DNA of 64,000 nt from Nocardia sp. BMG51109 (GCF_000526215.1 NZ_JAFQ01000004.1:3968001-4032000), one strand, 5' to 3'. Numbered from the stretch's first letter, positions 21,233-30,559 are shown. Program-made: numbers and translations. The notes: generated by a model from the letters alone, not told the origin.

Positions 21233-22006
21233 ATGGACAAGGTATGCACATCCGCCGCCGAGGCCGTCGCCGGAATCCCTTCCGGCGCAACGGTTGCCGT
21301 CGGCGGCTTCGGACTGAGCGGAATCCCCGCGGTATTGATCGACGCACTGCTGGCGGCCGGGGTCGACGACCTCGAGGCGGTATCGAACAACGCCGGGGTC
21401 GACGACTGGGGTCTCGGCATCCTGCTCGGCGCCCGGCGGCTGCGCCGGATCGTCGCGTCCTACGTCGGCGAGAACAAGGAGTTCGCGCGGCAGTACCTGG
21501 CCGGCGAACTCGAGGTCGAGCTGACGCCGCAGGGCACGCTCGCCGAACGGCTGCGCGCAGGTGGTTCCGGTATCGCGGCCTTCTACACCCGCACCGGCGT
21601 CGGCACCCAGGTGGCCGACGGCGGCCTGCCCTGGAAGTACGCCGCCGACGGTTCGGTCGCCGTCGCGTCCCCGCCGAAACCGGTCGAGACGTTCGACGGT
21701 CTCGGCCATGTGCTGGAGCACGCCATCGCGGCCGACTTCGGCCTGGTGCGCGCATGGAAGGGCGATCGCCACGGCAATCTCGTCTTCCGCAAGTCGGCCC
21801 GCAATTTCAATCCCCTGGTGGCGATGTCCGGCCGGGTGACGATCGCCGAAGTGGAGGAACTGGTGCCGCCGGGGGAGCTCGACCCCGACGAGATCCACAC
21901 CCCGGGCGCCTACGTCCATCACGTCGTTCCGCTCACTCCCGCGCAGGCGGCGGACAAGCGGATCGAGAAGCGCACGACCAGCACAGCAACGAAGGAGTCG
22001 GTCTGA
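21233..22006 (+). CDS. scoA: 3-oxoacid CoA-transferase subunit A
   Basis: 257 residues, CoA-transferase family I alpha subunit: [17 protein letters not shown] near the N-terminus, then [23 protein letters not shown] and FYTRTGVGT. With subunit B it would move CoA from succinyl-CoA to acetoacetate, the product of fumarylacetoacetate hydrolysis, so the pathway's end product enters as acetoacetyl-CoA. The ATG is 2 bp after the dioxygenase stop. Stop and next start overlap by one base (TGATG). A transferase for another short-chain 3-oxoacid is possible by sequence; context favours acetoacetate. Confidence 0.92.
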   Translation: MDKVCTSAAEAVAGIPSGATVAVGGFGLSGIPAVLIDALLAAGVDDLEAVSNNAGVDDWGLGILLGARRLRRIVASYVGENKEFARQYLAGELEVELTPQGTLAERLRAGGSGIAAFYTRTGVGTQVADGGLPWKYAADGSVAVASPPKPVETFDGLGHVLEHAIAADFGLVRAWKGDRHGNLVFRKSARNFNPLVAMSGRVTIAEVEELVPPGELDPDEIHTPGAYVHHVVPLTPAQAADKRIEKRTTSTATKESV

Positions 22007-22665
22007 TGCCGTGGACCCGAGAGGAGATGGCCGCCCGCGCGGCCGCCGAACTACAGGACGGTGACTACGTCAACCTCGGCATCGGCCTGCCCACGCTGGT
22101 GCCGAACTTCGTCCCCGACGACGTCGAACTGGTGCTGCAGTCCGAGAACGGAATCCTCGGCGTCGGGCCGTATCCGACGGGCGACGGGGTCGACGCCGAC
22201 CTCGTCAATGCCGGCAAGGAGACCGTCACGGTGCGGCGGGGCGCGGTATTCTTCGACAGCGCAACGAGTTTCGGCATGATCCGTGCCGGGAAGATCGACA
22301 CCGCGATACTCGGCGCCATGCAGGTCTCCGCCCGCGGCGACATCGCGAACTGGATGATTCCCGGAAAGATGGTCAAGGGGATGGGCGGCGCGATGGACCT
22401 CGTGCACGGGGCCCGTCGGGTCGTCGTGCTGATGGAGCATGTGGCGAAGGACGGCACGCCGAAACTGGTCCGGGAGTGCACGCTGCCCTACACCGGACGT
22501 GCCGTCGTGCACCGGATCATCACCGATCTCGCGGTTCTCGACGTCACCGCCGCCGGGCTTCGCCTGGTGGAACTCGCCCCGGGGGTGCGCGTCGAGGAGG
22601 TACGCACGCACACCGAACCACCGATAGTCGTCGACGAGTCGATGCTCGCGGAGGTGATCCGATGA
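22006..22665 (+). CDS. scoB: 3-oxoacid CoA-transferase subunit B
   Basis: 219 residues. The family-I beta-subunit motif [10 protein letters not shown] contains the catalytic glutamate that forms the acyl-CoA thioester intermediate. Other family segments are [14 protein letters not shown] and [22 protein letters not shown]. Start ATG overlaps the subunit A stop and the stop overlaps the fumarylacetoacetase start (ATGA), so the three products are probably made in matched amounts. Preceded by GAAGGAG. Confidence 0.93.
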   Translation: MPWTREEMAARAAAELQDGDYVNLGIGLPTLVPNFVPDDVELVLQSENGILGVGPYPTGDGVDADLVNAGKETVTVRRGAVFFDSATSFGMIRAGKIDTAILGAMQVSARGDIANWMIPGKMVKGMGGAMDLVHGARRVVVLMEHVAKDGTPKLVRECTLPYTGRAVVHRIITDLAVLDVTAAGLRLVELAPGVRVEEVRTHTEPPIVVDESMLAEVIR

Positions 22666-23873
22666 CCGCGGCCGACCGCCTCGCCACCGAGGGCTTCGGC
22701 ATCACCCATCTGCCGTACGGATCGTTCTCGGCATCCGCGGCCGGACCGAAACTCGGTGTCCGCCTGGGCGGTCACGTAATCGGTGTCGCCGCACTGCTAC
22801 GCCACGCCGGTGCCGCACCCGGCGATATCGAGGCCACGGACGGCCCGAACCTCGACCGGCTGCTCACGTGTGATCGCGCCGTCTGGGATCGGGTCCGCGC
22901 CGGGATCGTCCGCGCGCTCACCGAACCATCCTTCGCCGAAAGCGTTGTCGCCGAGGCCGTTCCGATCTCCGAAGCCACCCTGCATCTGCCGTTCACCGTC
23001 GCCGACTACGTGGACTTCTACGGCAACGAGTTCCATGCCTCCAACGTGGGCAAGATCTTTCGCCCCGGACAGCCGGCGCTGACTCCGAACTGGAAGCATC
23101 TGCCGATCGGCTACCACGGGCGGGCGGGCACCATCGTCCCCAGTGGCACCGAGATCCCGCGGCCCAAGGGCCTGCGTCCCGAACCCGAGGGTCCACCCAC
23201 CTTCGGCCCGAGCCGCCGGCTCGATATCGAGGCCGAGATGGGGTTCGTCCTCGGATCCCCGGTGCCGCGAGGCGAGGTCGCCCTGGCGGACGCCGACGGC
23301 CACATCTTCGGGCTGGTGCTGACCAACGACTGGTCGGCGCGCGACATCCAGGCCTTCGAATACGTCCCGCTGGGACCGTTCCTCGGTAAATCGTTCGCCA
23401 CCTCGACGGCGGTCTGGGTGACGCCGCTGGCTGCCCTGGAACGGGCCCGGACCGCGCCCCCGGCCCGGGAACCGGCTCCGGCCGCCTACCTCGACGACTC
23501 CACCACTCCCGCATGGGCTTTCGACATCCGTATCGACGTCGTACTCAACGGTGAGGTGGTATCGACCGCGCCGTACGACACGACGTACTGGACGGCGGCG
23601 CAGATGCTCGCCCATATGACGGTCAACGGTGCGGGACTGCGGGCGGGAGACTTCTTCGCCAGCGGCACGATCTCCGGGCCCGAGCGCAACCAGCGCGGCT
23701 CCTTCCTCGAAATGTCCTGGGGTGGGACGGAACCGCTGTCGCTCGCCGACGGCACCGAGATCTCGTTCCTCCGCGACGGCGACGAGGTGACCCTGCGGGC
23801 CAGGGCCGTCGCTCCGGACGGGAGTACCCTCGCCCTCGGCGAATGCACCGGCCGGGTGCTGCCCGCACGCTGA
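22662..23873 (+). CDS. fahA: Fumarylacetoacetase
   Basis: 403 residues. Hydrolyses fumarylacetoacetate to fumarate and acetoacetate. Visible family segments: [14 protein letters not shown] (with metal-binding Asp and catalytic His), [18 protein letters not shown] (metal Glu), [19 protein letters not shown] (metal Asp) and [15 protein letters not shown]. The length agrees with the bacterial and mammalian enzyme (about 400-420). The open frame begins further upstream, but the ATG at 22662 overlaps the scoB stop. It is the last gene of the operon; no isomerase follows it. Confidence 0.95.
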   Translation: MTAADRLATEGFGITHLPYGSFSASAAGPKLGVRLGGHVIGVAALLRHAGAAPGDIEATDGPNLDRLLTCDRAVWDRVRAGIVRALTEPSFAESVVAEAVPISEATLHLPFTVADYVDFYGNEFHASNVGKIFRPGQPALTPNWKHLPIGYHGRAGTIVPSGTEIPRPKGLRPEPEGPPTFGPSRRLDIEAEMGFVLGSPVPRGEVALADADGHIFGLVLTNDWSARDIQAFEYVPLGPFLGKSFATSTAVWVTPLAALERARTAPPAREPAPAAYLDDSTTPAWAFDIRIDVVLNGEVVSTAPYDTTYWTAAQMLAHMTVNGAGLRAGDFFASGTISGPERNQRGSFLEMSWGGTEPLSLADGTEISFLRDGDEVTLRARAVAPDGSTLALGECTGRVLPAR

Positions 23874-24232
23874 GACTCTTCGCACCGGCTTGCCCGCCCG
23901 AGCTGACCGACCAGCTCCCGTTCGGCCTCCGACGCCAGCGGATCCTCCGGCGCGGCACCCTCTCCCCGAACAACGATCTCCACGTGGGGTCATACCTCGC
24001 TCCCGAGTTTCCCTCTCGCTGTGCGGCACAGGGCGCGTGCCGGCTCCTCCGCTATCCGGAGGGTAACCGAACGCCTCCCACTGCCGAGTGACATCCAAAT
24101 CTATTTGTTCCCGCCGCTTTTCGATCTCGGCTCCGGTTCTTCCCACTACTGAAGGGGAGTTCGTGTCGCTTCCATCCGCCGGATGAGCGCCTGCTTCGCT
24201 CACGACGATTCCTGCGAGAAACGAGATTCCGA
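23874..24232. other. Gene-free gap with a possible coding stub
   Basis: About 360 bp between fahA and the phosphatase. On the minus strand a GTG at 23983 opens a segment with strong protein-like composition (GEGAAPEDPLASEAEREL) down to about 23874. It then runs into sequence that is antisense to fahA and looks like noise. It could be the head of a gene cut off when the homogentisate cluster was inserted. I recognise no family and nothing else in the gap. Confidence 0.3.
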
Positions 24233-24922
24233 GTGGCCTCTGACGCGCATCCCTGCCGCCTCATCCTGGTCCGGCACGGCGAAGCCCACTGCAATGTGGA
24301 CAACATGATCTGCGGCGAACGAACCTGTACCGGGCTGACGGAACGCGGCCGCCGGCAGGCCGAGTCGCTGGGTGAGTTCCTGGCTCGCGATGGGCGCCAC
24401 GGCATCTCGGCGGTCTACAGCACCCGGGCGGCGCGGACGATCCAGACGGCGGAGCTGGTGGGGACGGCGATCGGGCGGACGGTGCGGCCGGAGCTGCTGG
24501 CCCCGGATTACGGAGCGGCCGAAGGTCTCCGGTGGCCCGATGCGATCGCGACGTCCGGGCTGACGCCGGCCCTGGCGCCGGATCTGCCGTTGGCGGAGGG
24601 TGCCGAATCCTGGGTATCGCTGGTGCAGCGCACCAGCCGGGAACTGGCGGTGGTGCTGCGCCGGCATCCGAGCGAAACCGTGCTGGTGGTGGCGCACGAG
24701 GCAACGGTGATCGCCGCGGCCCAAACGCTTCTGCAACTGCCGCCGTCGAGCCGGGCGGCGGTCACGTTCCGAGTGGATTTCACCAGTCGGACGGTGTGGC
24801 AGCGAGAACAGCTCAGCTGGAGTGACCAGCGCGAGAACCGCTGGCGCTGGCGGCTGGTGCGAGCCAACGACACGCGGCACCTGGCCGACCGGGGCGGACC
24901 GTCGCCGACACAGGTGTTCTGA
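24233..24922 (+). CDS. Histidine phosphatase (phosphoglycerate mutase-like)
   Basis: 229 residues. Contains the branch-1 signature LVRHGEAHCN (residues 12-21, catalytic His 15), GLTERGRRQAESLG, the SAVYSTRAARTIQTAE segment with its phosphate-binding Arg, and VVAHEATVI with the second catalytic His. Such enzymes remove phosphate from metabolites, often sugar phosphates or nucleotides; the substrate cannot be read here. Start is GTG with no clear ribosome-binding site. It stands alone, with about 350 bp of apparently gene-poor DNA on each side. Confidence 0.88.
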   Translation: MASDAHPCRLILVRHGEAHCNVDNMICGERTCTGLTERGRRQAESLGEFLARDGRHGISAVYSTRAARTIQTAELVGTAIGRTVRPELLAPDYGAAEGLRWPDAIATSGLTPALAPDLPLAEGAESWVSLVQRTSRELAVVLRRHPSETVLVVAHEATVIAAAQTLLQLPPSSRAAVTFRVDFTSRTVWQREQLSWSDQRENRWRWRLVRANDTRHLADRGGPSPTQVF

Positions 24923-25028
24923 ACGGCGGTTCCCACTCGCCTACGGTGCCTCGTGAGATTGCTCCAGCCGGTCCGACAGGGTCATGGCCGCGGGCGGAAA
25001 CCGTTCACACCAGCCACGATCGACCGGC

Positions 25029-25253
25029 CTACCGGTCGGCCTCGGTGAACCGGATCACGCCCCGAATATTTCGTCCCGCCAGCATGTCCCGGAAGCCGTC
25101 GCGTTCGACGCGGTCGACGAGTTCGGCGGCGGTGACGATGTCGTGCACGCCCGAGCGTGAGCTGTCGTGTCGACGACACAGATGCCACCTGTGTTCCGGA
25201 TTGACAATATATGGTTGTCGGTTCGGAAAATATCGGTGTTTCTCGACCCGCAT
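25029..25253 (-). pseudogene. C-terminal remnant of a zinc-type (MDR) alcohol dehydrogenase
   Basis: The last 45 or so codons read like the C-terminus of a medium-chain dehydrogenase (AAELVDRVERDGF, then MLAGRNIRGVIRF) and stop at 25029. Upstream the frame turns into unrelated sequence (to 25253) with no cofactor or catalytic domain. The rest of 24923-25276 holds the control region of the divergent hydrolase gene and nothing else that I can identify. Confidence 0.45.
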
Positions 25254-25276
25254 TCGCCGTAGCTAGCGTTGCCTGT

Positions 25277-26536
25277 ATGAAATCAATTGTTTCCTTCGGC
25301 GGTGCCGACGTTCATTATTCGATCTCGGGCGAGGGGCCGGGTTTGGTATTCGTGCACGGCACCAGCATGGACGGCGCGACGAATTTCGGGCACATGACGG
25401 GGCAGTTCACAGATACGCGCACGGTGGTTGTTCCGGACTATGCGGGCAGCGGCGATACCGTCGTACCGGACGGTGCGTGGACCCTCGATCTCCTGGTCGG
25501 CCAGGTGGTGGCCGCCGCGCGTGCGGCAGTTGACGGCCGGGTGGATCTGGTCGGCTTCTCGCTCGGCGCGGTGATCGCGGCAGCGGTCGCCGCCCGGCAC
25601 CCCGAGCTGGTCCGGCGACTGGTCCTGGTGGCCGGCTGGGCTCATTCCGGCGACGCCCGGCTGCGGCTCGGTCTGCAAACCTGGGCCCGCGCCATCGACA
25701 CCGATCCGGAACTGGCCACTGCCCAAGGGCCTTTGATGGCGTTCAGCCCCGGCTTCCTCAGCGGGCTCGGCGACGCCGGGCTCGCCCAGTTGCGCACCGG
25801 CGATGTGGCGCCGGGCACACGCCGTCAGATCGACCTGGACCTGCGCATCGACATCAGCGACGAGCTTCCGCTCGTGCAGGCGCCGACCCTGGTGGTCGGT
25901 TGTACGCTCGATTATCTGGTGCCGGTGGCGCACTCCCGCGCGCTGCATGCGGCGATTCCGGGCAGCCGGTACGTGGAGCTCGACAGCGGCCATATGGTCT
26001 TCGCCGAGAAACCGGCCGAACTTGCCGAAATACTGCGCCGATTCGTCCTCCACGAGTCGACGGCAGCCGATGCACAGCCGGCCGATGTGGTGCGACGGTA
26101 CTTCGGGCACATCTACGCGGGAGAAATCGATGCCGCGGCGGCCATGCTGCACCCGGACTTCACCTGGCTGGTGGGGACCGAGAGTGCGGAACTGACCGCG
26201 GCGATACCGTGGGCAGGACAGGTGTGGCACGGCCGCGACGGCCTGCGGGACCTGGTCGAGATGCTGTTCGGGGAGTACGAATCGGCGGAATTCCAGGCCC
26301 GCGATTTCTACCCGGTCGGTGGACACGTTTTCGTGCGTGGGTACTTCGATTTCCGCCACAAGAGCACCCGAAAACGGGCCGCCGGTGACTGGCTGGCGGA
26401 TTTCGAAGTGATCGATGGCGCGATTCGCGGCGGCCAGTTCTTCGAGAACACCTATGCGGTCGCTGCCGCGCGAACCGGCGGCGAGCCGGCTCCTCCCGGT
26501 CAGCCGGCTTCGGCGGCGCACACAGCCAGCCACTGA
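25277..26536 (+). CDS. Alpha/beta hydrolase fused to a SnoaL/NTF2-like domain
   Basis: 419 residues in two parts. Residues 1 to about 265 form an alpha/beta hydrolase: oxyanion segment FVHGTSMDG, nucleophile Ser 95 in GFSLGA, a later acid in TLDYLVPV, and catalytic His in SGHMVFAEKP. Residues about 275-395 begin PADVVRRYFGHIYAGEIDAA and run through WLVGTESAEL to a strand-rich end, the pattern of the NTF2 fold. The C-terminal 20 residues are low-complexity. No stop or start codon separates the parts, so a true fusion is likely. The ATG at 25277 gives the usual hydrolase start; the frame extends to 25211. The 3' end overlaps the convergent LysR gene by 37 bp. Substrate unknown. Confidence 0.85.
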   Translation: MKSIVSFGGADVHYSISGEGPGLVFVHGTSMDGATNFGHMTGQFTDTRTVVVPDYAGSGDTVVPDGAWTLDLLVGQVVAAARAAVDGRVDLVGFSLGAVIAAAVAARHPELVRRLVLVAGWAHSGDARLRLGLQTWARAIDTDPELATAQGPLMAFSPGFLSGLGDAGLAQLRTGDVAPGTRRQIDLDLRIDISDELPLVQAPTLVVGCTLDYLVPVAHSRALHAAIPGSRYVELDSGHMVFAEKPAELAEILRRFVLHESTAADAQPADVVRRYFGHIYAGEIDAAAAMLHPDFTWLVGTESAELTAAIPWAGQVWHGRDGLRDLVEMLFGEYESAEFQARDFYPVGGHVFVRGYFDFRHKSTRKRAAGDWLADFEVIDGAIRGGQFFENTYAVAAARTGGEPAPPGQPASAAHTASH

Positions 26537-27414
26537 TTGCGGCGTGCCACTGTCCGCAGGCTGTCGAGCACGGTTCCGAACTCGCCGGGGAGCGAGGGTG
26601 CTGTCATCATCGACCACCGCATGACCGGGGTGGGGTCGACGAGCGGCCGGAACACCAGATCGGGTGGCGGCTCGGCCCACGCCACTGTCGGTGTGACACA
26701 GCCGTACTCACGCAGCACGGTGGCCGCGGCCACGGAACCGTGGGTGACGCCCGGCCAGCGCTTCGGGGTGACGCCCGCCGCGCGGCAGAACCGGTCGACG
26801 AACTCCAGCCATTCGACCGCGGCCTCCTCCGACGGCAGCAACAGTTCGACACCGGCGAGCTGAGCCACCGCCACCGCATCCGCCTGCGCCAGCGGATGAT
26901 CGGCTGCCATACCGAGCAGCACCGGCTCACGCCGGATCGGTTCGGACGGCACACTGGCGGGCCGATGCGTGTCCAGCGCGATCAGCACATCGAGCTTCCC
27001 GGCGAGCAGTGCTGCCATGCCGCGCGGCGCACCGTCCTCGACCTGATGGATCGGCTGCCGCGGGTGCTCGCGGCGCAGCGTGCTGAAGATTCGAGCGCCG
27101 GTTTCGAGGCCGGCGGAAGAGACGTCGATGCGCAAGGGTCGCGGCTGTCCGCCCAGCCGACGGGTGTGGGCGACCGCGTCGTCGACCATCGCGATCGACG
27201 CCCGCGCCGATTCGAGCAGTGCCTCACCGGCCGGCGTCAGGGTTACCGAGCGCGTGGTGCGCTCCAGCAGCCGGACACCGACGTCGCGTTCGAGTTGCTG
27301 GATGATCCGGCTGAGCGCTTGCTGGCTGATGAACAGGTTGCGGGCCGTCGCCGAGAAGTTCAACTGCTCGGCGACGGCGACGAAATACCGCAGATGTTTC
27401 AACTCCACGCCCAT
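26500..27414 (-). CDS. LysR-family transcriptional regulator
   Basis: 304 residues. N-terminal HTH with the family signature (LKHLRYFVAVAEQLNFSATA, then QQALSRIIQQLERDVGVRLLERT), followed by a periplasmic-binding-protein-like effector domain. The ATG at 27414 is chosen because it begins the HTH (MGVELKHLRYF); the frame is open to 27495. It lies 37 bp downstream of the DHA2 exporter on the same strand, so it is probably co-transcribed with and may regulate that exporter or the convergent hydrolase fusion. Confidence 0.92.
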   Translation of the reverse strand: MGVELKHLRYFVAVAEQLNFSATARNLFISQQALSRIIQQLERDVGVRLLERTTRSVTLTPAGEALLESARASIAMVDDAVAHTRRLGGQPRPLRIDVSSAGLETGARIFSTLRREHPRQPIHQVEDGAPRGMAALLAGKLDVLIALDTHRPASVPSEPIRREPVLLGMAADHPLAQADAVAVAQLAGVELLLPSEEAAVEWLEFVDRFCRAAGVTPKRWPGVTHGSVAAATVLREYGCVTPTVAWAEPPPDLVFRPLVDPTPVMRWSMMTAPSLPGEFGTVLDSLRTVARRNQWLAVCAAEAG

Positions 27415-27451
27415 GATTGCCGATGCAACCTGCGCACCGGGCCGCGTATTC

Positions 27452-28876
27452 CTACCGCTGTCGACGCGGCAATCCCAGCAATACGACGACGGCACCGAGC
27501 AAGGGGAGCGCGGTGGCCGCCGCCGCTCCGTATCGCACGGCGGACTCGACTGTGCCGGAAGAGGATTCGGCTATGGACCCGCCGTTCAGTCCGAGGTTCA
27601 TCGCGGTGGCGACAATCGCCAGCCCGAGGGCGCCGCCGATCTGCAGGGCGGTGTTGTTGAGGCCGGCGGCGGAACCCTGGTCCTCGGATTGCGCGCCGTG
27701 CACGCCGCCGAGCGTGGCGGCGGGGTAGGCCAGCCCCATCCCCAGCCCGAAACTGATGACGACCGCGACGACCGTGACCCAGATCGGCAGGGGCTCGGGC
27801 AGCGCCAGCAATCCGGCGTCGCCGACCGCGACCGCCGCGAGTCCGGCGGCGAAGACCGTCCGCAGGCCCCACCGGTTGATCAACACCGGCGCCACGTACC
27901 GGGCCACGACCGCGGAGGAGGCCGCGCCGGGCAGCAATGTCAGGGCCACGTACCACGGTGAGCGATGTAGGGCGTCCTGCAGGTACACGGTCACGATGTA
28001 GGAGACGCCGAATGGTGCGGCCAGTACGGTCAATGCCGCGAGGTCGGCGATCGCGAGCGTGGGCGATCGCAACACCCGCAGCGGCAGCAACGGTGCCCGG
28101 ATGCGCCGTTCGACGAACAGGAAGGCCGCGAACAACACCGCCGCGAGCGCTATCGGCAGACCGACTGTCCCGACCGACGGGCCGGGGCCGCCGGCGCGCG
28201 TGACGCCGTAGGTCAGCAGCACTGCGGCCGCGGTTGCGGTGAGGGCGCCGAGGACGTCGTAGCCGCCTTGTCGATCCACGCGGCCGGCGCCGGGGACGAC
28301 ACGGACGGCGACGAGGAGAACCAGGACGACGGCGGGCACCTTGGCCAGGAATATCCAGTTCCACGACAGCCCGCTGGTGATCAGACCACCGAAAACGAGT
28401 CCGGCGCTGAAGCCGCTCGACGCCGCGGCGGCGAAAACGCCGAAGGCCCTGGTTCGCTCCCGTTCGTCGTCGAACGCGCCGGCCAGGATCGCCACCGCCG
28501 CGGGCACGGTGAGTGCCGCGCCGACGCCCTGTACGGCTCGTGCAACCACCAACATCAGCGTGGCCCCGGACAGTCCGCAGGCCAGAGACGCGGCGCCGAA
28601 GACGGCCAGGCCCGCCAGAAACACCGTCCGGCCGCCGAACATATCGGTCAGCCTTCCCCCGAGGAGCAGAAATCCGCCGTAGGTGACCACATACGCCGCC
28701 GCGATCCACGGCAGTGCGCCGGGCCCGACCTGCAATGCCGACTGGATCGCGGGCAACGCCACCTGGGTGATGGACAGATCGAGCGCATCGAAGAAGATCG
28801 CCGCCGATACCACCGCGAGCAATCCGGCCGCCCGCGCGGTGGTCTTACCGGTGAGGCCGCGCCGAATCCCGATCAT
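27452..28876 (-). CDS. MFS drug transporter, DHA2 (14-TMS) type
   Basis: 474 residues, about fourteen hydrophobic segments. Segment one contains DALDLSITQVALPAIQ, loop 2-3 GGRLTDMFGGRTVFL, and helix 5 RAVQGVGAALTVPAA (motif C-like, typical of drug antiporters). Proton-driven export of a small molecule across the cytoplasmic membrane is the family's role. The ATG at 28876 was preferred to the frame start at 28987 because the extra residues are arginine-rich and unlike a transporter. Adjacent LysR gene downstream. Confidence 0.9.
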   Translation of the reverse strand: MIGIRRGLTGKTTARAAGLLAVVSAAIFFDALDLSITQVALPAIQSALQVGPGALPWIAAAYVVTYGGFLLLGGRLTDMFGGRTVFLAGLAVFGAASLACGLSGATLMLVVARAVQGVGAALTVPAAVAILAGAFDDERERTRAFGVFAAAASSGFSAGLVFGGLITSGLSWNWIFLAKVPAVVLVLLVAVRVVPGAGRVDRQGGYDVLGALTATAAAVLLTYGVTRAGGPGPSVGTVGLPIALAAVLFAAFLFVERRIRAPLLPLRVLRSPTLAIADLAALTVLAAPFGVSYIVTVYLQDALHRSPWYVALTLLPGAASSAVVARYVAPVLINRWGLRTVFAAGLAAVAVGDAGLLALPEPLPIWVTVVAVVISFGLGMGLAYPAATLGGVHGAQSEDQGSAAGLNNTALQIGGALGLAIVATAMNLGLNGGSIAESSSGTVESAVRYGAAAATALPLLGAVVVLLGLPRRQR

Positions 28877-29747
28877 CGCAGCCCCGCCCGCATCGGCAAG
28901 CGACCGTCTGCCGATCCCGTTGTGCCGCTGTGTCGTACAGGTGTCCGCCGACGTGCGTCGGCAGGCGGCCCGCCGTCGGCAACGCACCGGTCCGGGCCGA
29001 AGGCTGATGCGGCGGCGGCCCGGTTCCGCACCGGCGCTGTCGATTTCACTGCGATGTCAGGCATACTCCGACGCTAGAAAACGGAACCTGCTCGCGGAAA
29101 CACGCATTGTGCAGGCAATTCACAACTGTCCGGTGTGAATGACGATATCGCTGCTATCCGCCCGGACGTGTGGTCGGCCGGCCTGCGGGCCTTACGTTCG
29201 CGTGGCGTGAACTCGAAACTCGTGCTCGGTGGGGCCGGCCGGATCGGGATGCGAATGCTCGCCCACGCCAAACGATTACGCGGCACGCGCCTCGGCCCCT
29301 TCGGCCGTCGATCTCCTCGGAAGCCTCCGGTATCAGCGTCGCCGCGCGGCCACCACAAGAGTCCACGCTTCCGACGGCGGGCGAGGGCTCCTGGCCAGGT
29401 CCGCCGCCTGCTGCTCGAGGATGGAATTCGCCGCCATGGCCTGATCGGCCGCATCTACGTGCGCATCTGGCCGCTCCCTCCGTGCGCATCTGGCCGCTCC
29501 CTCCGTGCGCATCTGGCCGCTCCTTCTGTGCGCATCTGGCCGCTATCTTTGTGCGCATCTGGTCGATACTTTGGCGAGCCCCGCCGAGTCGGCTGCCGGA
29601 CTACTCGAGCCGGTGTCCCCGGGGCCGGCCAAACCCGTGGTCTTTGGCACCGTGCTCTTATATCAACGGCTGCAAGGTATTTTGAGCGTCAGGTTCCGCG
29701 CCCGAAAATCGCTGGCCCGCTCGCGGCTTCGCGCCGACCATGGAGCC
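28877..29747. other. 870-bp gap without a supported gene
   Basis: Open frames exist on both strands, the longest being 210 codons on the plus strand from 29135. They are Arg/Pro/Ser-rich, carry no recognisable segment, and one runs through a 23-bp tandem repeat that is not a multiple of three. The only clear structure is that repeat (29459-29573). Confidence 0.6.
29459..29573. repeat. 23-bp tandem repeat, five copies
   Basis: Five head-to-tail units of GTGCGCATCTGGCCGCTCCC plus TCC. Units one and two are identical, unit three has two changes, and units four and five drift progressively from left to right (CTATCTTT, then GTCGATACTTTG). The period is not a multiple of three, so it is probably non-coding. 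It lies 175 bp upstream of the methyltransferase gene. Confidence 0.9.
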
Positions 29748-30488
29748 ATGGCCGAACAACCGGTTGAAGGAGATGCCTTCGGGGCAACGCTGCTGGCGCA
29801 ATGGGATTCCAGCGACGTCACCGAGTTGATCGAGCGCGACGACGGATACCTCGTCGCCGGGCAATCCGTGGCAAAGTACTTCTCCCTGCCCGATCAATGG
29901 AACCCGCTCGATGTGCTCGCTGTCGAGCGATGCACGGGCCGGGTACTCGACGTAGGCGCCGGAGCGGGGCGGGCATGTCTGGAGTTGCAGCGGCGTGGCC
30001 TCTCGGTGCTGGCCTTGGATACTTCAGAGGGCGCCGTGCAAGTGTGCCGGCGCCGAGGAGTCGAGGACACGTTCCTGGGCACGGTCTACGACCTGGCCGG
30101 TGAACAACCCGGTCGGCGCTTCGATTCGGTCTTGCTGCTCGGGAACAATCTCGCGTTGCTGGAGTCTCCGGCCAAGGCACCCCGGTTCCTCGACGCCCTG
30201 AGCCGGTTGACAACTCGCGACGCGATCATCGTCGGGCGTGGTGTCGACCCCTACGTCACCGACGATCCCGACCACCTGCGCTACCACGACCACAACCGGT
30301 CATTGGGGCGTTGCGCAGGCCAATTACGGCTGCGCGTCCGGTACCAGCGCCTGGCGAGTCCGTGGTTCGAGTACTGGTTCCTATCGGAAGACGAACTACG
30401 ACAGACCCTGTCCGGAACCGGGTGGGAACTGCGGGAACGGCGCCACGACGACGTCGGCAACTACATGGCGGTCCTCGGCAAGCGCTAG
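29748..30488 (+). CDS. Class I SAM-dependent methyltransferase
   Basis: 246 residues. Motif I is VLDVGAGAGRACLEL at about residues 65-80, followed by VLALDTSEGAVQVC (acidic ribose contact) and a motif-IV-like FDSVLLLGNNLALL. Acceptor unknown; proteins of this kind act on small molecules. The frame is open from 29505, but the ATG at 29748 begins the recognisable protein. It precedes the transposon debris directly (71 bp). Confidence 0.85.
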   Translation: MAEQPVEGDAFGATLLAQWDSSDVTELIERDDGYLVAGQSVAKYFSLPDQWNPLDVLAVERCTGRVLDVGAGAGRACLELQRRGLSVLALDTSEGAVQVCRRRGVEDTFLGTVYDLAGEQPGRRFDSVLLLGNNLALLESPAKAPRFLDALSRLTTRDAIIVGRGVDPYVTDDPDHLRYHDHNRSLGRCAGQLRLRVRYQRLASPWFEYWFLSEDELRQTLSGTGWELRERRHDDVGNYMAVLGKR

Positions 30489-30559
30489 GACGAGTCGTGG
30501 TCTGGCCGGCAGATCGTAGAAGCGGGGGAGGGAGTGTTGTCCGGTGTAGAGGCGGCGGC

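Noticed and set aside
29459..29573. Possible CRISPR-like array
   Set aside because: Units are directly adjacent with no spacers and no cas genes nearby, so it is a plain tandem repeat.
29135..29767. 210-codon plus-strand frame upstream of the methyltransferase
   Set aside because: Low-complexity Arg/Pro/Ser sequence that reads through a 23-bp repeat; no recognisable segment.
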